Below, piece by piece: positions 1 through 10,140 of a stretch of 64,000 bases of DNA (within the stretch, counting starts at the first letter, position 1; every line of letters begins with the position of its first letter). The stretch is taken from NCBI RefSeq assembly GCF_003610015.1, contig NZ_AP018933.1, positions 1,956,035 through 2,020,034 on the forward strand, written 5' to 3'. The position numbers were made by a program, and so were the translations under genes. The notes below the pieces were generated by a model. The model did no database searches, had not been told where the DNA came from, and saw only the letters and a list, made by a program, of their open reading frames with translations. The DNA is from Zymobacter palmae (GTDB lineage: Bacteria; Pseudomonadota; Gammaproteobacteria; Pseudomonadales; Halomonadaceae).

Positions 1-72
1 GCAGGAACACCGCTCGATATCGATGCACTGTCCCGCCAGCTGCACGGCACGGCATCGCTGAAGGACGCATAA
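1..72 (+). CDS. C-terminal fragment of an unidentified protein
   Basis: An open frame enters from the left edge and ends at a TAA at 70-72, giving a 23-residue tail that ends in SLKDA. The tail is too short to assign a family. It reads towards dusC, whose ATG lies about 100 bases downstream, so the two could be cotranscribed. The coding call rests only on an uninterrupted frame with codon use like the neighbours. Confidence 0.4.
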   Translation, partial: AGTPLDIDALSRQLHGTASLKDA

Positions 73-173
73 GCACCACACATTCACTTACCGAGTGCCT
101 CGCTGGGTGTTACCGCCGATCAGGATGCGTATAATCGCCGCCTTGATCGGAATGACCTCGACGAGGAACCCCC

Positions 174-1196
174 ATGTTCGGCACTGCACTTCCTGCCATG
201 CCCCCCGCCGCTTATTACGCCGACCCGAGCGCATCACGGGCTGGTCTGATCGGCCTTGCGCCTATGGAAGGCGTCATCGACGTCACCACCCGACGTTTGC
301 TCAGTGCCCAGGGCGGCCTAGACTGGGTCGTGACCGAGTTCGTGCGTGTCGTCGACCAGCCACTTCCTCCTCGCGTATTTCATCGCCTATGCCCAGAGTT
401 GGCTCAGGGCGCCGCAACAGCCGACGGCACCCCCGTCCAGTTACAACTGCTGGGGTCAGACCCAACCGCCATGGCTGAAAATGCCCGCATTGCCGTAGGC
501 TGTGGCGCAACGGCGCTGGATATTAACTTCGGCTGCCCCGCCAAAACCGTCAACCGCCATGGCGGTGGCGCTTCGATGTTGAAATCTCCCTCCGACATCC
601 ATGCCACGGTAGCCGCCGTATGCCGCGCAGTACCCGACACACCGGTCAGCGCCAAACTGCGTCTAGGGTTTGAGGATCGCCAACTGGCTTTGCAGTGTGC
701 TGCGGCAGCCGTGCAGGGTGGTGCCCGATGGCTGACACTGCATGCCCGTACCCGCAAGGAAGGTTATCGTCCACCGGCACACTGGGAGTGGATCGCCCGC
801 ATTCGCCACCATGTCAACGTGCCCATTGTCGCCAACGGTGATATCTGGACGCTGGAAGACTACTGGCAGGCTCGCGCACTGTCAGGCTGCCGCAATGTCA
901 TGATTGGCCGCGGACTGCTGTCGGACCCACTACTGGCCGCCCGTATTCGTCATTGGCAGCGGACAGGCGAACAGCTTCCAACCACACAATGGGCCGAGCG
1001 TGCCGCAGTGCTCCGTGCCTTTGCCGAAGGCCTTGCCGACGACCTGCCCGAAAAGGTGGTTGTCTCACTGATCAAACAGTGGCTCAGCCTGATGCGCCAG
1101 CACGACACGGAGGCCGCCGAACGCTTCGTGCATCTGCGCACGCTGCGTCACACCGATGACTTGCTTGACGCACTGGATGGCCCTGCCACCCCGTAA
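174..1196 (+). CDS. dusC: tRNA-dihydrouridine(16) synthase DusC
   Basis: FMN-dependent enzyme that reduces uridine to dihydrouridine in the tRNA D-loop. The 340-residue protein has the Dus TIM-barrel signatures: LAPMEGV near residue 28, the active-site segment INFGCPAKTVNRHGGG with its catalytic Cys near residue 120, SAKLRLGF, LTLHARTRKEGY and the FMN-phosphate region VANGDI and MIGRGLL. The C-terminal helical domain and the total length fit the shorter DusC subfamily better than DusA or DusB. The ATG at 174 has GAGGA about eight bases upstream; the ATG at 198 is an alternative. The gene converges on the DUF6622-like gene with only 22 bases between them. Confidence 0.9.
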   Translation: MFGTALPAMPPAAYYADPSASRAGLIGLAPMEGVIDVTTRRLLSAQGGLDWVVTEFVRVVDQPLPPRVFHRLCPELAQGAATADGTPVQLQLLGSDPTAMAENARIAVGCGATALDINFGCPAKTVNRHGGGASMLKSPSDIHATVAAVCRAVPDTPVSAKLRLGFEDRQLALQCAAAAVQGGARWLTLHARTRKEGYRPPAHWEWIARIRHHVNVPIVANGDIWTLEDYWQARALSGCRNVMIGRGLLSDPLLAARIRHWQRTGEQLPTTQWAERAAVLRAFAEGLADDLPEKVVVSLIKQWLSLMRQHDTEAAERFVHLRTLRHTDDLLDALDGPATP

Positions 1197-1218
1197 TCCT
1201 CTCCCAAGCCACTCTTTT

Positions 1219-1737
1219 CTAGGCTTCTGACATCCTACCGCGCTGTTGACGCTCAACGCGGTAGCGCCATAGCAAATTGAAGCTGCCGCCCCAGAACACT
1301 CCATCAATGGCACCGCTCCATAGCCCAACGATCACCATCATCCATGCTGATGAAACGGCATCTTGATGCGTATGCAGATAGGCCGCCATGACAAAGCGGG
1401 AGATGAATGCCACCACGATAAAGCAGAGCGGCAAGGCAGACCCCGCCCGAACGACATGTCCCGGCGCACCGGCATCTCTCAGCCCCGGAGAGGTGCGCCA
1501 GCACCGCCAGCCCACAAAAGCCCCCAATGGCAGTCCTATGGCCGCCGACACCAGCGCTAAAATCGACGTTTCGGTATCTTGGCACAGTGCATAACCTCCC
1601 CAGACTAAGAAGATCACTGGCAACAACAACAGCCGCGTCAGCGACATCGTACGGTCTTGAAGCGCCTTAATACCTCTCAGTACCAACGCCACTAGAAGCA
1701 CCCAGACCCACGTAGGCGCATGTGAAATGATCTGCAT
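1219..1737 (-). CDS. small integral membrane protein (DUF6622-like)
   Basis: The 172-residue protein is predicted to have four or five membrane-spanning segments: WVWVLLVALVL at the N-terminus, LLLLPVIFLVWGGYAL, LALVSAAIGLPLGAFVGW, a stretch ending FIVVAFISRFVMAAYL, and a tryptophan-rich region near SAWMMVIVGLWSG. The tail RYRVERQQRGR is basic and probably cytoplasmic. The pattern resembles the uncharacterised DUF6622 membrane family; no catalytic residues are evident and the function is unknown. The ATG at 1737 is preceded by a strong AGGAGG. Its upstream region carries the first heptamer array, which begins about 85 bases before the start codon. Confidence 0.65.
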   Translation of the reverse strand: MQIISHAPTWVWVLLVALVLRGIKALQDRTMSLTRLLLLPVIFLVWGGYALCQDTETSILALVSAAIGLPLGAFVGWRCWRTSPGLRDAGAPGHVVRAGSALPLCFIVVAFISRFVMAAYLHTHQDAVSSAWMMVIVGLWSGAIDGVFWGGSFNLLWRYRVERQQRGRMSEA

Positions 1738-1821
1738 CTGCCCTCCTCTTTTATTCCAGAATCAATGACCTGCCTTGCACATTATGCGACGGACCGTGCT
1801 GCGTAGACACCCTAATTGACA

Positions 1822-1981
1822 CGTGAGGCGTGAGGCGTGAGGCGTGAGGCGTGAGGCGTGAGGCGTGAGGCGTGAGGCGTGAGGCGTGAGGCGTGAGGCG
1901 TGAGGCGTGAGGCGTGAGGCGTGAGGCGTGAGGCGTGAGGCGTGAGGCGTGAGGCGTGAGGCGTGAGGCGTGAGGCGTGAG
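1822..1981. repeat. heptanucleotide tandem array, 22 full copies of CGTGAGG
   Basis: The block consists of 22 consecutive perfect copies of the 7-mer CGTGAGG (positions 1822-1975) and a partial copy that breaks off at 1981. It lies between the terminator of the tRNA operon and the start of the DUF6622-like gene. Because 7 is not a multiple of 3 and the unit contains no stop, all frames stay open and yield the same cyclic heptapeptide, so apparent reading frames here are artefacts. Perfect identity of the copies suggests recent slippage expansion. Confidence 0.97.
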
Positions 1982-2059
1982 CAGTATGTGAACGACGCTC
2001 GCCCACCGCAAGCGTTTATTTCGATATAAACCAACTAATGAGGCTTGTCTCATGGATAC

Positions 2060-2094
2060 AAAAAAGCCCCGCCGATCATATAATCAGCGGGGCT
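2060..2094 (-). terminator. rho-independent terminator of the tRNA operon
   Basis: On the minus strand a GC-rich stem (GCCCCGC at 2087-2093 pairing with 2066-2072, with extra inner pairs) is followed by six T residues (2060-2065). It lies just past the last tRNA-Arg gene, so it should end the four-tRNA transcript. Confidence 0.85.
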
Positions 2095-2102
2095 TCTCTA
2101 TA

Positions 2103-2179
2103 TGGCGCGCCCGAGAGGATTCGAACCTCTGACCCCTTGATTCGTAGTCAAGTACTCTATCCAGCTGAGCTACGGGCGC
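2103..2179 (-). tRNA. tRNA-Arg (anticodon ACG), copy 3 of 3
   Basis: A 77-base cloverleaf on the minus strand: acceptor GCGCCCG pairs with CGGGCGC, discriminator G, and CCA is encoded. The anticodon loop reads CTACGAA, giving ACG, expected to be deaminated to ICG and read CGU/CGC/CGA. The T-loop is GGTTCGAATCC. The D-loop has A20, the arginine identity base. It is the promoter-distal gene of a Ser-Arg-Arg-Arg operon and appears identical to the other two Arg copies. Confidence 0.97.
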
Positions 2180-2228
2180 AAAACTTGGAGAAGATAATTT
2201 TGAGTGTTTTCTCTAACACTTTAAGCTA

Positions 2229-2305
2229 TGGCGCGCCCGAGAGGATTCGAACCTCTGACCCCTTGATTCGTAGTCAAGTACTCTATCCAGCTGAGCTACG
2301 GGCGC
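2229..2305 (-). tRNA. tRNA-Arg (anticodon ACG), copy 2 of 3
   Basis: Sequence identical by eye to the copies on either side: same acceptor stem, ACG anticodon, T-arm and encoded CCA. Spacers between the Arg copies are short (about 49 and 73 bases), AT-rich and unrelated to each other, as expected for processed polycistronic tRNA precursors. Confidence 0.97.
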
Positions 2306-2378
2306 ATTCCATAATGCAGTGAGATGACAATCAAACTGATTTGAATGTGAATCTCATTTCCCTGGTTAAATTTCTTCG

Positions 2379-2455
2379 TGGCGCGCCCGAGAGGATTCGA
2401 ACCTCTGACCCCTTGATTCGTAGTCAAGTACTCTATCCAGCTGAGCTACGGGCGC
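2379..2455 (-). tRNA. tRNA-Arg (anticodon ACG), copy 1 of 3
   Basis: First of the three identical arginine tRNA genes, 33 bases downstream of tRNA-Ser(GCU) on the minus strand. It has encoded CCA, a G discriminator and the anticodon loop CTACGAA. The order csrA, serV, argV-like repeats is the same as in Escherichia coli, so the cluster is ancestral for gammaproteobacteria. Confidence 0.97.
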
Positions 2456-2486
2456 ATTACGAAAAACTTTAAACAGCGTTGACGGT

Positions 2487-2581
<95 letters not shown>

Positions 2582-2597
2582 CTTACCGACGGCGCAC

Positions 2598-2626
2598 ATA
2601 GTATCTATTTATCTTTCGCCTGTCTA
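2598..2626 (-). promoter_or_regulatory. sigma70 promoter of the tRNA-Ser/Arg operon
   Basis: On the minus strand TAGACA (-35, 2621-2626) is separated by exactly 17 bases from TACTAT (-10, 2598-2603). It is followed by a GC-rich discriminator, GTGCGCCG, about 10 bases before the mature tRNA-Ser 5' end. A GC-rich discriminator is characteristic of stable-RNA promoters under stringent control; that control is inferred. Confidence 0.75.
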
Positions 2627-2740
2627 GTGCTGTTTGATATTTTTATTAAAAAAAGCGTTGCAATTCAAATCGGAGGCCACGAATCCAGGCCTTCAGCGGC
2701 ACCGCAGGCCGCACCAGCCGTGCATTCTTGCAACATCGGC

Positions 2741-2938
2741 TCATTCTTCGTCAGTGTCACTCTTCTCCTGAGAACGCTCGTTCTGGATGCGCTGATAGAT
2801 TTCCTCTCTATGCACAAGAATATCGCGAGGCGCTTCTACACCAATACGCACTTGGTTTCCTTTGACCCCCAGGACGGTAACGCTGACGTCATCGCCGATC
2901 ATGAGTGTCTCGCCACTGCGGCGAGTCAGAATGAGCAT
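2741..2938 (-). CDS. csrA: carbon storage regulator CsrA
   Basis: Small dimeric RNA-binding protein that binds GGA motifs in mRNA leaders and controls translation and stability of carbon-metabolism, motility and biofilm transcripts. The 65-residue protein begins [16 protein letters not shown], carries [14 protein letters not shown] and the RNA-contacting segment [14 protein letters not shown], and ends in an acidic tail. The ATG at 2938 has a near-perfect AGGAGG seven bases upstream; a longer upstream reading is not supported. It sits between lysC and the tRNA-Ser/Arg operon on the same strand. Confidence 0.97.
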   Translation of the reverse strand: MLILTRRSGETLMIGDDVSVTVLGVKGNQVRIGVEAPRDILVHREEIYQRIQNERSQEKSDTDEE

Positions 2939-3192
2939 CTGGACCTCCTTTGTCTTATACGACGTTATGTTTCCTGTTCTTGCATGCAGCACCGTCTAAA
3001 CACACGTACGAGGCTTCCTTAGGAGAAGCCCCGCACGCAAGGTCAGACCATGACATCGTGTCCACGGCACTACCTAAATGCCTTGCTCGTAATGACTCAC
3101 TGTAGAGCATCCGTGCAAAAGCCGCACATGCTACCCCCTATACTATATAAGAGGCAGCTGCAGACGTTGCCGTCTAATGACAATGCTCGGGA

Positions 3193-4440
3193 TCACACTT
3201 CCCGAGGTTCAGCATCCAGCCCGAAAGCCGTATGCAATGCACGTACCGCCAGTTCCGTGAATTTCTCGTCGATGATGACGGAAATCTTGATTTCAGACGT
3301 CGAGACCATGCGAATGTTGATGCCTTCGGCGGCCAGCGTCCGGAACATCTGATCGGCCACACCCGCATGCGAACGCATACCCACGCCTACCAGAGACACT
3401 TTTGCGATGCGTTCGTTTCCACGCAGTTCACCACCCAGCGTCGGCACAACCTGTTCTTCCAGCAGACGACACGCCTGACGGAAGTCCTGTTTGCTGACGG
3501 TGAAGGTGAAATCGGTACGCTCATCTTCAATAGCGATGTTCTGGATGATCATATCGACTTCGATATTGGCCTGCGCAATCGGGCCAAGAATGCGGGAAGC
3601 GATACCGGGGACGTCGGGCATCTTGCGCAGGGTGATCTGCGCTTCGTTGACGCTAAACGCAATTCCGGATATCTGCGGCGCTTCCATGTTATGCGTTGAC
3701 AAGTGTTCTTCCTCCGCAACGATCAATGTACCAGGACCTTCTTCGAACGATGACAATACGCGCAGCGGCACATTGTACTTGCCTGCAAATTCAACGGAAC
3801 GAATCTGCAGTACCTTGGAGCCAAGGCTAGCCAGTTCAAGCATTTCTTCTACGGTAATGGCGTCAAGACGACGGGCATGCGCGCATACGCGCGGGTCGGT
3901 CGTATACACACCATCCACATCGGTATAGATCTGACATTCGTCTGCTTTCAGTGCAGCCGCCAGCGCTACTGCCGTCGTATCGGAGCCGCCACGTCCCAGT
4001 GTCGTGATCTCGCCGTTTTCATCCATACCTTGGAAACCCGCCACCACGGTGACACACCCAGCATCCAGATCGCGACGCAGACGGTCGGTGTCGATATGGC
4101 TGATGCGCGCACGCGTGTGGGCTGTATCGGTATGGATGCACACTTGTGCCCCGGTATAGGACACCGCTTCTACTCCTATCGACTGCAACGCCATCGACAA
4201 CAGCGAAATTGTGACCTGTTCACCGGTAGAGACCAAAACATCCAGTTCTCGTGGATTTGGTTCCTCGGAAATGTCGTTTGCCAGTCCCAGCAGACGGTTG
4301 GTTTCACCGCTCATGGCCGAAACGACGACGACGATCTGATGCCCATCTTCGCGAAAGCGTTTTACTTTCTCTGCTACCGCGCGAATACGCTCGATGGAGC
4401 CTACCGAGGTGCCGCCAAATTTTTGTACGTATAGCGCCAT
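3193..4440 (-). CDS. lysC: aspartate kinase LysC
   Basis: Phosphorylates aspartate, the first committed step to lysine, methionine, threonine and diaminopimelate. The 415-residue protein starts [15 protein letters not shown] with the kinase lysine and has [12 protein letters not shown], the [16 protein letters not shown] nucleotide/substrate loop and [13 protein letters not shown] in the kinase domain (about residues 1-250). Two C-terminal ACT domains follow, including [15 protein letters not shown] and [16 protein letters not shown], expected to mediate feedback inhibition. AAGGA precedes the ATG. It lies 103 bases downstream of alaS on the same strand, an order common in Pseudomonas relatives. 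Confidence 0.95.
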   Translation of the reverse strand: MALYVQKFGGTSVGSIERIRAVAEKVKRFREDGHQIVVVVSAMSGETNRLLGLANDISEEPNPRELDVLVSTGEQVTISLLSMALQSIGVEAVSYTGAQVCIHTDTAHTRARISHIDTDRLRRDLDAGCVTVVAGFQGMDENGEITTLGRGGSDTTAVALAAALKADECQIYTDVDGVYTTDPRVCAHARRLDAITVEEMLELASLGSKVLQIRSVEFAGKYNVPLRVLSSFEEGPGTLIVAEEEHLSTHNMEAPQISGIAFSVNEAQITLRKMPDVPGIASRILGPIAQANIEVDMIIQNIAIEDERTDFTFTVSKQDFRQACRLLEEQVVPTLGGELRGNERIAKVSLVGVGMRSHAGVADQMFRTLAAEGINIRMVSTSEIKISVIIDEKFTELAVRALHTAFGLDAEPREV

Positions 4441-4543
4441 GACAGTCCTTCTATTCGGTTTATTTATTCGATTATCGGTTGGGCCCCATACATGACAAAC
4501 AGAAAGGCAGCCACACGGCCGCCTTCCCTACTGTCACGTTACG

Positions 4544-7297
<2,754 letters not shown>

Positions 7298-7392
7298 TCA
7301 AGGCCCTAATGAAGAGTCCCTGATGCAACAAAAAATACCAATAATCACAGACAAGTTCATCTTGCAGGCGTTTTTTGCAACACTGAGGCAGA

Positions 7393-7899
7393 TTAATTGT
7401 CCATTTCCGGCGACCATGCGCAGGAAAGTGCGTGGCGTGTCTGGTCACCATCGAATCCCCTTCCCGCCAGAAAGCGCTGTCGTTTTGCCTTTTCACGCAG
7501 ATCATTGCCCGGTGCAGAAAATCGAGCAGCAAGTGCCTCGCAGGCCAGCGCATACCAATCCGCATCTGCTGCCTGCAGCGCCGCACGAGCGGCGGCCCCC
7601 TCAATACCCTTCAACATTAATTCATTAAGGATGCGACACGGGCCGTGGCGACGCGATATCCGACTGCGCACAAACACCTCGGCAAAGCGTGTGTCGGATT
7701 GAAGGCCTTGCTGCTGGAGACTGTCAATTACGGACTCAATCAGCGCCCCATCCTCTGTGCGACGCCCTAGGCGGTCGTGCAACTCAGCAACACTGTAATC
7801 ACGGCGCGCGAGCAGCCCGACGGCATATTCCATCAGTGTCGTCACCGTTTGCGGTGCCATCTCAGAGGACCGCCGCCAAGGTGATGAACGCTTTTCCAT
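7393..7899 (-). CDS. recX: RecX regulatory protein
   Basis: Small helical protein that caps RecA filaments and modulates strand exchange. The 168-residue product contains the RecX three-helix repeats: LMEYAVGLLARRDYSVAELHDRL, VIDSLQQQGLQSDTRFAEVFVRSR (F-A-E-x-F/Y-V-R-S-R motif) and the C-terminal KAKRQRFLAGRGFDGDQTR. The ATG at 7899 has GGAGG six bases away; an in-frame TTG two codons earlier overlaps that site and is unlikely. It lies downstream of recA on the same strand, beyond the recA terminator, so expression may depend on readthrough or its own promoter. Confidence 0.92.
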   Translation of the reverse strand: MEKRSSPWRRSSEMAPQTVTTLMEYAVGLLARRDYSVAELHDRLGRRTEDGALIESVIDSLQQQGLQSDTRFAEVFVRSRISRRHGPCRILNELMLKGIEGAAARAALQAADADWYALACEALAARFSAPGNDLREKAKRQRFLAGRGFDGDQTRHALSCAWSPEMDN

Positions 7900-7995
7900 T
7901 TTCAACCTCCTTTATCTATTTCCTTACCGCCCGATTTCAGTCTGTTTTTTTGTAACCCGGTCAGGCTCAGCCGTTCAGCAAGACTGATCAAGATA

Positions 7996-8032
7996 CAAAA
8001 AAGCCGATGAGGCATAACACCCCATCGGCTTC
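7996..8032 (-). terminator. terminator downstream of recA
   Basis: On the minus strand AGCCGATG (from 8023-8030) and its complement (8002-8009) form an 8-bp stem followed by a run of six T (7996-8001). It separates recA from recX; partial readthrough, as seen for recA-recX in other bacteria, is an inference. Confidence 0.85.
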
Positions 8033-8050
8033 GAATTACGTCAGTACTGA

Positions 8051-9124
8051 TCAGGCCAGATCGTCGTCGCTCTTTTCCTGCACTTCGACGTCGGCTTCTG
8101 CTTTAGCAGCATCGGCACTGTGAGGCTCTGAGGTTTGCAGCAGCTGAGCACGCACCTGATCTTCGATCTCTTTCATAATGTCGAGGTGATCTTCCAGATA
8201 TTGCGCCGCATTGGCTTTACCTTGGCCAATCTTGTCACCGTTGTAGCTGTACCATGCGCCCGCTTTGTTGATAAGACCGCACTGTACGCCCAGATCAATG
8301 ACTTCGCCGGCATGGTAGATACCGCGACCATACATGATCTGGAATTCGGTCTGGCGGAAAGGCGGTGCCACCTTGTTTTTCACAACCTTGACGCGTGTTT
8401 CGTTGCCCACGACTTCGTCACCCTGCTTGACAGAGCCGATGCGGCGGATATCGAGGCGTACGCTGGCGTAGAACTTCAGCGCGTTACCACCCGTCGTAGT
8501 TTCCGGGTTGCCAAACATAACGCCGATCTTCATACGGATCTGGTTGACGAACATGACCAAGCAGTTGGCGTTTTTGATATGCCCAGTGATCTTACGCAAC
8601 GCCTGAGACATCAGGCGTGCCTGCAGACCTACATGAGCGTCACCCATTTCACCTTCGATTTCGGCACGGGGTGTCAGCGCGGCAACGGAGTCGACGATGA
8701 TGACATCAACGCTACCCGAACGGACCAGCATGTCACAGATTTCGAGCGCCTGTTCACCGGTATCGGGCTGCGAGACCAGCAGGTCGTCGAGGTTAACGCC
8801 CAGCTTAGCCGCGTAACTCGGATCCAGTGCATGCTCGGCGTCGATGAAGGCACAGGTCTTGCCCTGCTTTTGCGCCTGTGCAATGACGGACAGAGTGATG
8901 GTGGTCTTACCGGAAGATTCCGGCCCGAAGATTTCGATGATACGGCCATAAGGCAGACCACCGATGCCCAGTGCGATATCCAGACCCAGCGAGCCTGTGG
9001 AAACCGACGGCATAACGGTACTCGGCGCTTCGCCCAGGCGCATGACCGCGCCCTTGCCAAACTGGCGTTCGATCTGAGAGAGCGCTGCGTTTAGCGCCTT
9101 GGTGCGATTTTCGTCTTGAGCCAT
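8051..9124 (-). CDS. recA: recombinase RecA
   Basis: ATP-dependent strand-exchange protein and LexA coprotease. The 357-residue protein starts [15 protein letters not shown]; Walker [10 protein letters not shown] lies at residues 67-75, with [12 protein letters not shown] (Walker B), the L1/L2 DNA-binding loops around GEMGDAHVG and [19 protein letters not shown], and an acidic C-terminal tail ending EKSDDDLA. The ATG at 9124 is chosen by alignment with the family N-terminus; readings extending further upstream add nonhomologous sequence. An SOS-type promoter lies 170-220 bases upstream. Confidence 0.98.
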   Translation of the reverse strand: MAQDENRTKALNAALSQIERQFGKGAVMRLGEAPSTVMPSVSTGSLGLDIALGIGGLPYGRIIEIFGPESSGKTTITLSVIAQAQKQGKTCAFIDAEHALDPSYAAKLGVNLDDLLVSQPDTGEQALEICDMLVRSGSVDVIIVDSVAALTPRAEIEGEMGDAHVGLQARLMSQALRKITGHIKNANCLVMFVNQIRMKIGVMFGNPETTTGGNALKFYASVRLDIRRIGSVKQGDEVVGNETRVKVVKNKVAPPFRQTEFQIMYGRGIYHAGEVIDLGVQCGLINKAGAWYSYNGDKIGQGKANAAQYLEDHLDIMKEIEDQVRAQLLQTSEPHSADAAKAEADVEVQEKSDDDLA

Positions 9125-9294
9125 GAGTATGTTCCGTTTCAAAAAATGGTTCCGGTACTGGGCGTGCCAGCCCACCTGCCTTCATCGTCAAATGTGGTAA
9201 AGGACTTGACGGTTGGAAATTCAAAGCCCCTTGCCCCAGCTGACAAAGGAGTGCGGGCAGCCGACTGCCCATGACACCCCACGGAGCTTGTGAC

Positions 9295-9310
9295 GTGTGT
9301 ATATATACAG
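9295..9310 (-). promoter_or_regulatory. LexA (SOS) box upstream of recA
   Basis: On the minus strand the site reads CTG-N10-CAC with an alternating TATATATA core, one mismatch from the gammaproteobacterial CTG-N10-CAG consensus. It begins four bases downstream of the -10 hexamer, where bound LexA would block initiation. Confidence 0.7.
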
Positions 9311-9314
9311 TGGT

Positions 9315-9342
9315 ATTATAGGGACACGCTTTCTCATTGCAA
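9315..9342 (-). promoter_or_regulatory. recA promoter
   Basis: On the minus strand TTGCAA (9337-9342) and a perfect TATAAT (9315-9320) are 16 bases apart. The -35 element overlaps the last codons of pncC, whose stop codon lies at 9334-9336. The implied leader before the recA ATG is roughly 180 bases. Confidence 0.75.
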
Positions 9343-9882
9343 TGCAGAGTCGTACTTTTCTTTCATTGCCGAAGCAATATCCGGCTCCTCCTGCAGCAAC
9401 AACGCCAGCCAAGAACGCAGTCCCTTTAAGGCCGCCAGCACACTGGCCTGACGCACCTGAACGCGATCACCCTCAAAATGGAAACAGTGCGCAAATGCCG
9501 TGTCGCCATCACCCCATGCCATCCATACCGTGCCCACAGGCTTCTGTTCGCTGCCGCCATCCGGGCCAGCCACACCGCTCACGGCCACGCCCAGCTTGGC
9601 GCCACTGACTCGGCAGCCTCCCGTGACCATTTCCTCGACGACGACTTGGCTGACCGCCCCCTGTGCGCGCAGGCTATCGGCGCTGACATTAACCATCCGC
9701 TGCTTGGCGTCATTAGAATAGGTCACGAAGCCACTTTCGAACCAACGCGAGCTGCCGGGAATATCCGTAATTGCACCCGCCACCTGACCTCCCGTGCAGG
9801 ACTCCACGGTTGTAACGACAATACCCAACTGTCGCGCCAAATGCCCCACTTCTTCCGCTACCTGCATGATCTGGGCCTTCAT
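9334..9882 (-). CDS. pncC: nicotinamide-nucleotide amidohydrolase PncC (CinA C-terminal domain)
   Basis: Deamidates nicotinamide mononucleotide, formed by DNA ligase, to nicotinate mononucleotide in the pyridine nucleotide cycle. This is a stand-alone CinA C-terminal domain of 182 residues with TVESCTGGQVAGAITDIPG, FVTYSNDAKQRMVNV, GAVSQVVVEEM and the GVAVSGVAGPDGGSEQKPVGTV core. The ATG at 9882 has AGGAG eight bases away; an in-frame GTG two codons upstream is too close to it. Location upstream of recA matches the pncC(ygaD)-recA order of enterobacteria. Its 3' end carries the recA promoter. Confidence 0.92.
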   Translation of the reverse strand: MKAQIMQVAEEVGHLARQLGIVVTTVESCTGGQVAGAITDIPGSSRWFESGFVTYSNDAKQRMVNVSADSLRAQGAVSQVVVEEMVTGGCRVSGAKLGVAVSGVAGPDGGSEQKPVGTVWMAWGDGDTAFAHCFHFEGDRVQVRQASVLAALKGLRSWLALLLQEEPDIASAMKEKYDSALQ

Positions 9883-10140
9883 GATCACTGCTCCTTGCCG
9901 ATGCCTTGCTGCAGCCTGACCGAATCGTGACTTCTATCCCTAGACAAGCGCCGAGAGTACGAAGCACGCACGCGATCATGTTACCCTTACGGGCTTGGTC
10001 AGCCTGCAAATAAAATCCGTCAGTAATGCGAGTGTTCACGATAGCATAACCATCGACGGCAATCTGACCGCAGCGACCACTGTCCGTTCACGGACACGCC
10101 ACCTTCTTCCACTTGTCAATGTCCAGGCAATAGCACGCTC

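Noticed and set aside
1751-2053. Apparent TPHASRL-repeat proteins
   Set aside because: They are translations of the 7-bp array, open in every frame; no ribosome site or conserved flank.
2103-2455. Integration site for a mobile element at the tRNA-Arg genes
   Set aside because: The three tRNA genes are intact and no integrase or duplicated tRNA 3' end lies nearby outside the operon.
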